Positions 9,255 through 16,742 of a stretch of DNA of 64,000 bases are shown in pieces. Position 1 is the first letter of the stretch; each line of letters begins with the position of its first letter. The notes beneath the pieces are model-generated. The model was not told where the DNA came from, did no database searches, and saw only the letters and a list, made by a program, of their open reading frames with translations. Source of the stretch: Cupriavidus oxalaticus (GTDB lineage: Bacteria; Pseudomonadota; Gammaproteobacteria; Burkholderiales; Burkholderiaceae); assembly GCF_016894385.1 (NCBI RefSeq), contig NZ_CP069812.1, positions 496,001 through 560,000 on the forward strand. The letters are read 5' to 3'. The position numbers were made by a program, and so were the translations under genes.

Positions 9255-10940
9255 TCAGAACAGGCAGGATGCCTCTTGCAGCACACGCTGCTTCGACACC
9301 GTGCCGATCAGCTCGCGGCCGACCGTGTCCCGCACCAGCGGGATCCGGTTGATGCCGTGTGCGGCGAACACCTCCAGCGCATCGCGCAGGCGCGAGTCGG
9401 GCGTAAGCGCCGGGAAGTCGCGCTCGGCCAGCTCCAGCACGCCTTGCTGCGAGCCTTCGCGCTGGGCGCGTTGCACGGCGTGGATCGACAGCGCGCCCAG
9501 CAGGCGCCCGTCGAACTGCACCAGGTAGAGATAGCGGGTGCCGGTCTCGGCGAACTTGTCGGCCGCCTCGGCCAGGCTGGCGTTGGGGTCGAGCACGGTG
9601 GCGGTCGGGTCGCACAGCCCCGCCAGCGTCATGGTGCGCGCGTGTTCGGCTGCGGCCGACGCCTGTGCGCGCTCGGCGATCACGCTGTACAGCGACAGCG
9701 TCTGGCAGCGCGACGCCGTGTAGTACGCCGCCACCGCGCCGATCATCGACGGCAGCAGCAGCGCCGGCGCCAGCGTCATCTCGAACACCATCAGCACCGA
9801 CATCAGCGGCGCCTGGCTGGTTGCCGCCAGGAACGCGCTCATGCCGACCAGCGGCAGCAGCGGCGTGGCGCCGTCGGCGACGCCATGCATGGCCAGCGCC
9901 AGCAGCTGTCCCAGCGCCGCGCCGACGAACAGCGACGGCGTGAACACCCCGCCGACCGCACCCGAGCCCATGCTGATCACCGTGGCCAGCAGCTTGGCCA
10001 GCAGCACCCCTGCCACCGGCACGCTCAGCGGCTGTTCCTGCAGGATGGTCTGGATGGTGTGGTAGCCGTTGCCCACCACCTCGGGCACGGCCATTGCCAG
10101 CACGCCGACCAGCGCCCCGCCCAGCGCCAGCCGCGCCACCGGCCCGCCCGGCACCGCGGCGAAGCGGCTGCGGGCGAAGCCAGACGCGCGCATGAACAGC
10201 GCCCCGACAATGCCGGCCGCCACGCCGAGCCCGGCTGCCGCCAGCAGGATATGCGGGCGCAGGTCGGGGGCGATATCCAGCCCCGGATACAGCGGCTGCA
10301 GCCCGCCGTGCCACTGGCTGACCATGGCGCCGGCTACCGACGCAAGGAACAGCGGTATCAGCCGCTGGACGGCTAGTGCACCAAACACCACTTCAGCGAC
10401 AAAGACGGCGGCGGAGAAAGGGGTGTGGTAGACGGTGGCCAGGCCCGCCGCGGCGGCGCAGGCGGTCAGCATGCGGCGCATGTTCGAGCCGCCGCCGCGC
10501 TCCAGCCGCGTGGTCGGGAACAGCGAGCCGCACAGCGCCGCCAGCTGGATCATCGCGCCTTCCTTGCCGACCGAGCTGCCGCTGACGATCGAGAAGAACG
10601 AGGACATGGCCCGCAGCAGCGTGATCCGCACCGGCAGCCGGCCGCTGCCGTTTGCCACCGCTTCCATATAGTCGGTCGCGCCGCTGTGGCTGCGGGCCAG
10701 CCGGTTGGACAGGACCAGCAGCGCGCCGGCCAGTGCGCCGCCCACTGCCGGTACCACCACGCGCCAGCCCAGCGCCAGTGCGGCGAAGACGACCACCACG
10801 TCGGCATGGCTCGAAAACAGCACCACGCCGGCACCGTCCAGCGCTTCCTTGAACAGCGTGGTCGCAATGGCCGCCACGATGCCGACCGGGATGGCGGCAA
10901 ACAGGGTGACTTCCTGGTCTTCGAGGAAACGCAAGCGCAT
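9255..10940 (-). CDS. ClC-family chloride channel/antiporter with CBS domains
   Basis: Inner-membrane anion channel or H+/Cl- antiporter of 561 residues. Selectivity-filter motifs are visible: SGSSVGKEGAMIQL (GKEGP-like) and GVFTPSLFVGAALGQ (GxFxP). The hydrophobic part spans about residues 12-410. The C-terminal 140 residues hold paired CBS domains (LCDPTATVLDPNASLAEAADKFAETG and FPALTPDSRLRDALEVFAAHGINRIPLV) that may sense nucleotides. The start at 10940 (MRLRFLEDQEV) fits the family; the frame remains open further upstream without similarity. It stands alone between the REP element and the divergent rhlE. Confidence 0.9.
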   Translation of the reverse strand: MRLRFLEDQEVTLFAAIPVGIVAAIATTLFKEALDGAGVVLFSSHADVVVVFAALALGWRVVVPAVGGALAGALLVLSNRLARSHSGATDYMEAVANGSGRLPVRITLLRAMSSFFSIVSGSSVGKEGAMIQLAALCGSLFPTTRLERGGGSNMRRMLTACAAAAGLATVYHTPFSAAVFVAEVVFGALAVQRLIPLFLASVAGAMVSQWHGGLQPLYPGLDIAPDLRPHILLAAAGLGVAAGIVGALFMRASGFARSRFAAVPGGPVARLALGGALVGVLAMAVPEVVGNGYHTIQTILQEQPLSVPVAGVLLAKLLATVISMGSGAVGGVFTPSLFVGAALGQLLALAMHGVADGATPLLPLVGMSAFLAATSQAPLMSVLMVFEMTLAPALLLPSMIGAVAAYYTASRCQTLSLYSVIAERAQASAAAEHARTMTLAGLCDPTATVLDPNASLAEAADKFAETGTRYLYLVQFDGRLLGALSIHAVQRAQREGSQQGVLELAERDFPALTPDSRLRDALEVFAAHGINRIPLVRDTVGRELIGTVSKQRVLQEASCLF

Positions 10941-11261
10941 GGCGGGCTCCGGGGCGCAGCGGGGTGCCGGGGCAGGCAGGGCGTGACAGCGGCGGCCGGG
11001 GGGCGGCCGCCTGCAGAACCAGCCATGATAGCGCAGCGCCACCTGGCCCGCGCCCTTGTGCGCCGCCGCGCATGTGGCGCTGCCGCATGTGCAGAACCGG
11101 CTTGCGATGGACTGGTACACTAGCGACCTTTCCCGCGGACGGGCCACTGGCCTGCCAGGCCGGGCTACCCGGCCCTCCTGTTACCGATACCGAACATCGA
11201 TTACACGAGCCATCCCGCGATCGGCGCACCGCGTGCGCAGGGATGGCCGAAGCAGCAATTC
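10941..11261. other. Divergent intergenic region between the ClC gene and rhlE
   Basis: This 321-base region must hold the promoters of two divergent genes. I see no confident sigma-70 promoter pair, no strong hairpin and no credible small gene. Open frames crossing it are shadows of the flanking genes' extended frames. Confidence 0.4.
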
Positions 11262-12905
11262 ATGTCTTTTTCCGAACTCGGCTTGTCCGAAAAGATTGTG
11301 CGTGCGGTGGCCGAACAGGGCTACACCTCACCGACTCCCATCCAGGCGCAGGCAATCCCCGCCGTCCTCAAGGGCGGCGACCTGCTCGCCGGCGCCCAGA
11401 CCGGCACCGGCAAGACCGCCGGCTTCACCCTGCCGATGCTGCACCTGCTGTCCGAGTCCGCAGCGGCCCGCGCCGCCGGCAACGCGCCGCGCCCCGGCAA
11501 GCCGCCGGTACGCGCGCTGGTGCTGACGCCGACGCGCGAACTGGCCGCGCAGGTCGAGGAAAGCGTGCGCAACTACGGCAAGTACCTGCGCCTGCGCTCG
11601 ATGGTGATGTTCGGCGGCGTCGGCATCAACCCGCAGATCGAGCAGCTCAAGCGCGGCGTCGATATCGTGGTGGCCACGCCGGGCCGCCTGCTCGACCATG
11701 TGGCCCAGCGCACCGTCGACCTGTCGCAGGTAGAGCTGCTGGTGCTCGATGAAGCCGACCGCATGCTCGACATGGGCTTCATCCACGATATCCGCAAGAT
11801 CCTCAACGTGCTGCCGGCCAAGCGCCAGAACCTGCTGTTCTCGGCGACGTTCTCGGACGATATCCGCGCGCTGGCCGACCGGCTGCTGAACAATCCCGCC
11901 TCGATCGAGGTGGCGCGGCGCAACACCACCGCCGAGACCGTCGACCAGCGCGTCTACCCGGTCGACCGCGAACGCAAGCGCGAACTGCTGGCGCACCTGG
12001 TGCGCCAGCACGACTGGCACCAGGTGCTGGTGTTCACCCGCACCAAGCACGGCGCCAACCGCCTGGCCGAGCAGCTGACCAAGGACGGACTGTCGGCGCT
12101 GGCGATCCACGGCAACAAGAGCCAGTCGGCGCGCACGCGCGCGCTGTCCGAGTTCAAGGCCGGCACGCTGCGGCTGCTGGTGGCGACCGATATCGCCGCG
12201 CGCGGCATCGACATCGACCAGCTTCCGCACGTGGTCAACTTCGACCTGCCCAACGTGCCCGAGGACTACGTGCACCGCATCGGCCGCACCGGCCGCGCCG
12301 GCGCCGAGGGCGAGGCGATCTCGCTGGTCTGCGTGGACGAGCACGCGCTGCTGCGCGATATCGAACGCCTGATCAAGCGCAGGATCGAGCAGACCGTGCT
12401 GCCGGGGTTTGAAGTCGACCCGAGCATCGCCCCCGAGCCGATCCAGAAGGGCCGCCAGCAACGCGGCGGCGGGCAGGGGCAGGGGCAAGGGCAAGGGCAA
12501 GGGCAAGGGCAAGGGCAAGGGCAAGGGCAAGGGCAAGGGCAGGGCCGTGGCCGCAGCCAGGCACGCCCGGCCAATGCCGACGGCGAGCCGGCACAACGCG
12601 CACGCGCGCCGCGCCAGACTCAGGACGCACCGCGCCAGGGCCAGGGTGGCCAGCCGCGTCAGCGGCAGGCCGAAGGCGGCCAGCGCCGCGGCGGTGGCAA
12701 CGGCAACGCCGGCAACCATGGTGGCGGCAACGGCGGCGCACGCAGCGGCGCACCGCGCCAGGGGAGCCAGGAGCCGGCACGCGGACAGCAGCGTGCCGCC
12801 GCCCAGCCGGCACGCCAGCCGCACGATGCCGCCCCGGCCCCCGCGCGCAACCGCCGCCCGGCGCCGCAGGCCGCGCTGCTCGGCGGCAACCGCAACCGCG
12901 ACTGA
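11262..12905 (+). CDS. rhlE: DEAD-box ATP-dependent RNA helicase RhlE
   Basis: RNA helicase of 547 residues implicated in ribosome assembly and RNA decay. All core motifs are present: Q motif (GYTSPTPIQ), I (AQTGTGKT), Ia (PTRELAAQV), Ib (TPGRLLDH), II (DEAD in [13 protein letters not shown]), III (SAT), IV-V ([11 protein letters not shown]) and VI ([10 protein letters not shown]). The core ends near residue 385. The C-terminal 160 residues are low-complexity and rich in Arg, Gly and Gln, including a run of twelve Gly-Gln dipeptides encoded by a hexanucleotide repeat. Such RGG-like tails bind RNA and can drive condensation. The srkA-like gene begins five bases after the stop. Confidence 0.95.
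   Translation: MSFSELGLSEKIVRAVAEQGYTSPTPIQAQAIPAVLKGGDLLAGAQTGTGKTAGFTLPMLHLLSESAAARAAGNAPRPGKPPVRALVLTPTRELAAQVEESVRNYGKYLRLRSMVMFGGVGINPQIEQLKRGVDIVVATPGRLLDHVAQRTVDLSQVELLVLDEADRMLDMGFIHDIRKILNVLPAKRQNLLFSATFSDDIRALADRLLNNPASIEVARRNTTAETVDQRVYPVDRERKRELLAHLVRQHDWHQVLVFTRTKHGANRLAEQLTKDGLSALAIHGNKSQSARTRALSEFKAGTLRLLVATDIAARGIDIDQLPHVVNFDLPNVPEDYVHRIGRTGRAGAEGEAISLVCVDEHALLRDIERLIKRRIEQTVLPGFEVDPSIAPEPIQKGRQQRGGGQGQGQGQGQGQGQGQGQGQGQGQGRGRSQARPANADGEPAQRARAPRQTQDAPRQGQGGQPRQRQAEGGQRRGGGNGNAGNHGGGNGGARSGAPRQGSQEPARGQQRAAAQPARQPHDAAPAPARNRRPAPQAALLGGNRNRD
12471..12542 (+). repeat. Hexanucleotide tandem repeat, 12 units, inside rhlE
   Basis: Twelve consecutive units: GGGCAG twice, GGGCAA nine times, GGGCAG once. 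They encode (Gly-Gln)12 in the C-terminal tail of RhlE. Unit length is a multiple of three, so gain or loss of units alters tail length without a frameshift. The near-identity of the nine central units at nucleotide level, including the rare-for-this-genome CAA codon, points to recent slippage expansion. Confidence 0.95.
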
Positions 12906-12909
12906 CACC

Positions 12910-13962
12910 ATGACCGCGTCCACCGCCCCGGCCGATTCCGGTATTCCTTATGCCGGCCTGACGCCGGAGCTGATGCTGGACGCAATCGAAAGTGCCGGCC
13001 TGCGCCCCGACGGGCGCCTGCTGGCACTGAACAGCTATGAGAACCGGGTGTGGCAGGCCGGCATCGAGGACGCCGCGCCGGTCATCGCCAAGTTCTACCG
13101 CCCCGGCCGCTGGACCGACGCGGCCATCCTGGAAGAACACGCCTTCGTGCAGCAGCTGGCCGATGCCGAGATCCCGGCCGTGCCGGCGCTGGCCTTGCCG
13201 GCCGGTGCGCCGGACGCCGGCACGCTGCGCTACCACGCCGGCTTTCGCTTTGCGGTGTTCCCGCGCTGCGGCGGCCGCGAGCCCGCGCTCGACCGCAAGG
13301 ACACGCTGACCTGGCTCGGCCGCTTTATCGGCCGTATCCACGCCGTCGGCGCGGCGCAGCCCTACCAGGCCCGGCCCGCACTGGATATCGATACCTTCGG
13401 CGTTGCCCCGCGCGACTGGCTGCTGGCCAGCGGCTGCATTCCCGCCGACCTGCTGCCGGCGTGGCAGTCGGTCGCCGAGCTTGCGCTGGACGGCGTGCGC
13501 CGCTGCTACGAACGCGCCGGCGACGTGCCGCTGCTGCGCGTGCATGGCGACTGCCACCGCGGCAACGTGCTGTGGATCGACGAAGACGATGCGCGCGGCG
13601 GCAGCCACGGCGCGCCCGGCCCGCATTTTGTGGATTTCGACGACAGCCGCATGGCGCCGGCGATCCAGGACATCTGGATGCTGCTGGAGGGCGACCGCGC
13701 GGCGATGCAGGACCAGCTGGCCGACATCGTGGCCGGCTACGAAGACTTTGCCGAATTCCGCACGCGCGAACTGTGGCTGGTGGAGGCGCTGCGCACCCTG
13801 CGCCTGCTGCACTACAGTGCCTGGCTGGCCAGCCGCTGGGCCGACCCCGCGTTCCCGGCCGCATTCCCGTGGTTCGGCACAGCCCGCTACTGGCAGGACC
13901 GCATCCTGGAACTGCGCGAACAGGTCGCGCTGATGGACGAAGCGCCCCTGTGGGGCGCCTGA
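12910..13962 (+). CDS. srkA: SrkA/YihE-like stress-response kinase
   Basis: Cytoplasmic kinase-fold protein of 350 residues, similar to E. coli SrkA (YihE), a Ser/Thr kinase linked to Cpx/oxidative stress and limitation of stress-induced death. The catalytic loop is seen in LRVHGDCHRGNVLWID, followed by the metal-binding HFVDFDDSRMAPAIQDIWMLL. The N-lobe has NSYENRVWQAGIED with the nucleotide-binding lysine likely in VIAKFYRP. It begins five bases after rhlE and probably shares its transcript. Confidence 0.85.
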   Translation: MTASTAPADSGIPYAGLTPELMLDAIESAGLRPDGRLLALNSYENRVWQAGIEDAAPVIAKFYRPGRWTDAAILEEHAFVQQLADAEIPAVPALALPAGAPDAGTLRYHAGFRFAVFPRCGGREPALDRKDTLTWLGRFIGRIHAVGAAQPYQARPALDIDTFGVAPRDWLLASGCIPADLLPAWQSVAELALDGVRRCYERAGDVPLLRVHGDCHRGNVLWIDEDDARGGSHGAPGPHFVDFDDSRMAPAIQDIWMLLEGDRAAMQDQLADIVAGYEDFAEFRTRELWLVEALRTLRLLHYSAWLASRWADPAFPAAFPWFGTARYWQDRILELREQVALMDEAPLWGA

Positions 13963-13993
13963 AAAAACGATCCGCGGCGCCGGACGCGCCGCG
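13962..13993 (-). terminator. Rho-independent terminator for uspA
   Basis: The stem CGCGGCGC (13973-13980) pairs perfectly with GCGCCGCG (13986-13993) around a five-base loop. Read on the minus strand it is followed after five bases by six T residues (the A run at 13962-13967). It lies just past the uspA stop and directly after the srkA stop, so it may also impede plus-strand readthrough. Confidence 0.7.
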
Positions 13994-14019
13994 TGTCCTG
14001 GGATTGCCTGACTTCTGCC

Positions 14020-14457
14020 TTACTTCTTCTCGGGCGCCTTGACCAGCAGCACCGGGCAATCCGCCTGCGCCAGCACGCGTCCGGCCACCGAACCGATCAC
14101 CGCATCGAAGAAGGAACCGCGGCCATGCGTGCCCATCACGATGGCTTCGGCATTCACCGAACGCGCATAGGCAATGATGCGTTCCGGCGCGAAACCGTGC
14201 AGCGCATGCTGCTCGAACGGCACGCCGGCCGCCGACAGGATCTCGCTGACACCCGCCATCGCCTTGTCGCTGGCCTCCTTGTGCCAGTCGTCGATGGTCT
14301 CCTTGCTGACAAAGGCGCGCACCTGGCCGCTCACTTCCGGCGCCACATGCACGACATGCACGGTAAAGCCGCTCTGCAGCAGCTTGCCTTCGGCAATGAA
14401 GCGCGCCGCGGCATCGCTGAAGGCCGAGCCATCGGTGGCGAGCACGATATTGGTCAT
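14020..14457 (-). CDS. uspA: Universal stress protein, ATP-binding type
   Basis: Single-domain Usp of 145 residues. The N-terminus MTNIVLATDGSAFSDAA and the C-terminal GTHGRGSFFDAVIGSVAGRVL match the G-2x-G-9x-G(S/T) nucleotide-binding pattern of ATP-binding Usps. AGGAGA lies upstream of the ATG at 14457; the frame is open to 14523 but without similarity. It ends in a good terminator and appears monocistronic. The physiological signal is unknown. A degenerate FNR-like sequence upstream is too weak to assign. Confidence 0.9.
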   Translation of the reverse strand: MTNIVLATDGSAFSDAAARFIAEGKLLQSGFTVHVVHVAPEVSGQVRAFVSKETIDDWHKEASDKAMAGVSEILSAAGVPFEQHALHGFAPERIIAYARSVNAEAIVMGTHGRGSFFDAVIGSVAGRVLAQADCPVLLVKAPEKK

Positions 14458-14855
14458 GACGGGAATCTCCTGGATTGGGGGCTGTCGTTGGGGATTGTCG
14501 GGACGAGCCAGGTTGAAGAACACCTCCTGACGCTGCCGCCGTGGGGCGTCGGCGCCATCTGAATACGATCATCGCAGCTAGTTTCCCGCTGTGACCCGAC
14601 TTAGATCAAGTTCGTTCGGAAAACTACGATGCCGCTACCGCCTCGCGTGCGATAACCGGCCGCATGGCAAATCCGTCAACCCGGCTGGCAGTTTCGGCCA
14701 TTGCCGCCCCGGCGCGGGGGCGCGTAGCATGGCTCGCGAGCCCCGTGACAGGCCGGACAGGCTGACTTACCGACGCGGCGCACGACACATCCCATACAGG
14801 CTGGCCCGGGACCCCGAATCCCGGCGCCCGGCGCACGGCAACCGGAGACAAGACA
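14458..14855. other. Divergent intergenic region between uspA and the racemase gene
   Basis: This 398-base non-coding stretch lies between two divergent genes. The sequence CCGAC-TTAG-ATCAA (14596-14609) resembles half of an FNR/ANR box, with the right half perfect and the left half poor. A 90-codon plus-strand frame (14591-14863) overlaps the start of the next gene, is Arg-rich with no pattern, and looks spurious. No other signal is convincing. Confidence 0.35.
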
Positions 14856-15923
14856 ATGAGTGAGCATGGCAAGCTGCTGCCCCTGCGCGGCATCAAGGTG
14901 GTGGAATTCGAAGGCATCGGCCCCGGCCCGCTGTGCGGCGCCATGCTGGCCGGCCTCGGCGCCGAGGTAACGCTGGTGACCCGCCCGGTCGCCCCTGACG
15001 CGCGCCGCATCCTGCGCGGCCAGGCCGTGCCGCCGGAGATGGAACTGGAGCACGGCAAGCAGGTCGTGCAGCTGAACCTGAAATCGCCCGAGGGCGTCGC
15101 CGCGGCGCTCGACCTCGTGGCAGGCGCCGATGCGCTGATCGAAGGGCTGCGCCCGGGAGCGATGGAGCGGCTGGGCCTGGGCCCCAAGGCCTGCCACGCC
15201 CGCAATCCGCGCCTGGTGTACGGCCGCATGACCGGCTGGGGGCAAAGCGGCCCGCTGGCGCAGAGCGCCGGCCATGACCTGAACTACATCGCGCTGACCG
15301 GCCTGCTGTCGATGGCCGCGCGCGACGATGGGCTGCCGATGGTGCCGCCGACCGTGATGGGCGACGCCACCGGCGCGCTCGGACTGGCCTTCGGCCTGAC
15401 CAGCGCCATCCTGAGCGCGCGTGCCAGCGGCGAGGGCTGCGTGGTTGATGCGGCGATCACCGACATCGTTGCCATGCTCGGCTCGCTGGTGCAGGTGTCG
15501 CGTGCCGCCGGCACGCTCGGCGGCCCCCAGCCCAGCCCGTTCCACGATTCGCCGTTCTATGACGTCTACCGCTGCGCCGACGGCCGTGCCATCACGCTGG
15601 GCGCACTCGAGCCGCAGTTCTACCGCGAACTGCTCCAACGGCTGGAACTGGCCGACGTCGATCCCGCCACGCAATACGACCGCGCCCAGTGGCCCGCCCT
15701 GAAGGCGCGCATCGCCGCCTGCATCGCGGCGCAGCCGAGCCAGCACTGGGAGGCGCTGCTGGGCGGCACCGATGTTTGCTTCGCGCGCGTGCTGACGTTG
15801 GACGAGGCCGCCCGCCATCCGCACAACCAGGCGCGCGGCACCTACCGGATGTTCCGGCAGGGCGAGCGCGAGGTGCCGCGCTCGGCCCCGGCGCCGCGCT
15901 TCCTGCCCGCCGGCACGGAGTGA
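14856..15923 (+). CDS. mcr: Alpha-methylacyl-CoA racemase-like CoA transferase family III enzyme
   Basis: A 355-residue member of the CaiB/BaiF family. The pattern favours the racemase subgroup, which epimerises 2-methylacyl-CoA thioesters so that both stereoisomers enter beta-oxidation. The residues used by mycobacterial MCR have clear counterparts: H140 in AGHDLNY, D170 in VMGDATGALG, and E252 in LGALEPQFY. CaiB-type transferases lack this His. GGAGAC lies about ten bases before the ATG. It stands alone between uspA and the fimbrial regulator. The substrate is unknown; family-III CoA transferase activity remains a lesser alternative. Confidence 0.8.
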   Translation: MSEHGKLLPLRGIKVVEFEGIGPGPLCGAMLAGLGAEVTLVTRPVAPDARRILRGQAVPPEMELEHGKQVVQLNLKSPEGVAAALDLVAGADALIEGLRPGAMERLGLGPKACHARNPRLVYGRMTGWGQSGPLAQSAGHDLNYIALTGLLSMAARDDGLPMVPPTVMGDATGALGLAFGLTSAILSARASGEGCVVDAAITDIVAMLGSLVQVSRAAGTLGGPQPSPFHDSPFYDVYRCADGRAITLGALEPQFYRELLQRLELADVDPATQYDRAQWPALKARIAACIAAQPSQHWEALLGGTDVCFARVLTLDEAARHPHNQARGTYRMFRQGEREVPRSAPAPRFLPAGTE

Positions 15924-16106
15924 AGTGCTGGACGCCGCCAAGTCCTGACGCGCGGGCCGGCCCGGCTACGCCTGGCTGTCCACCCCTGCGGAATTGCCTG
16001 ATCGCCGCGCAGATTCCGCTGCTCCCGAGCAGCGAGTATTCCGCGCTTCAACACGCAGCATGGCCCTTAACCTTGGCAGTTCCCCCAAGCTGTCAAGGAG
16101 TTCCAA

Positions 16107-16733
16107 TTGCACCACGCGCTGATCGTCGACGAGCCTTCCCGGTTCCGCACGTCGCTGTCCGGCCAACTGGGGGCGGCCTTGGATGCCGCCGAAGTGCTGG
16201 AAGCCGACGGCGTGCGCGATGCCTTCCGGCTGGTGCGCGATCACCGCCCCGGGCTGGTGCTGGTCGATGTCGAGTATTTCGGCAATCCCGGCGTCGATTT
16301 TGTCCGGCGCGTGTCGGCGACCTTTCCCGCGGTACACGTGCTGGTGCTGTCCGGCACCGACGCCACCGCCGCCCCGGTGCGGGCGCTGCGCGCCGGCGCG
16401 CACGGCTTCGTGGTCAAGCACCGCGGCGTGCCCGAGGTGCTGCAGGCCGCGCGCGGCGTGCTGAGCGGCTACCTGGTGTTCCCCATGCACACGCTGGAAG
16501 CCGCGCGCCAGCTCGGCGACGCCCTCGACTCCGGCATCCCGCGGCTCAGCAATCGCGAAATCACCATCCTGCAATACCTGGCGCGCGGCCATTCCAACAA
16601 GGCGATTGCCGCGGAGCTGCTGATCAGCAGCAAGACGGTCAGCACGCACAAGGCCAATATCATGGCCAAGCTCAATGTCAGCTCGCTGGTGGAGATGGTC
16701 GACTATGCGCGGCGCCACCAGCTGGTGTGGTGA
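16107..16733 (+). CDS. LuxR/NarL-family response regulator of the fimbrial cluster
   Basis: A 208-residue regulator with a receiver domain (residues 1-120; phosphoacceptor D54 in LVLVDVEYFG, conserved Lys in GFVVKHRG) and a C-terminal LuxR helix-turn-helix (LSNREITILQYLARGHSNKAIAAELLISSKTVSTHKANIMAKLNV). The start is TTG at 16107, supported by AAGGAG six bases upstream; the next in-frame ATG is far inside the receiver domain. It resembles FimZ/BvgA-type regulators and converges on the usher gene with only nine bases between stops, so it probably controls the fimbrial operon. No partner sensor kinase is nearby. Confidence 0.85.
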   Translation: MHHALIVDEPSRFRTSLSGQLGAALDAAEVLEADGVRDAFRLVRDHRPGLVLVDVEYFGNPGVDFVRRVSATFPAVHVLVLSGTDATAAPVRALRAGAHGFVVKHRGVPEVLQAARGVLSGYLVFPMHTLEAARQLGDALDSGIPRLSNREITILQYLARGHSNKAIAAELLISSKTVSTHKANIMAKLNVSSLVEMVDYARRHQLVW

Positions 16734-16742
16734 AGGGCTGCA

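Noticed and set aside
12471..12542. CRISPR-like or protein-binding array in rhlE
   Set aside because: Units are 6 bases with no spacers and lie in frame within a coding sequence, so it is a coding microsatellite.
14596..14609. FNR/ANR-like site upstream of uspA
   Set aside because: Only the right half (ATCAA) fits; the left half matches at two of five positions, which is not enough to call.
14591..14863. Possible 90-codon gene between uspA and the racemase gene
   Set aside because: It overlaps the start of the racemase gene, is Arg-rich and unpatterned, and lacks a ribosome-binding site.
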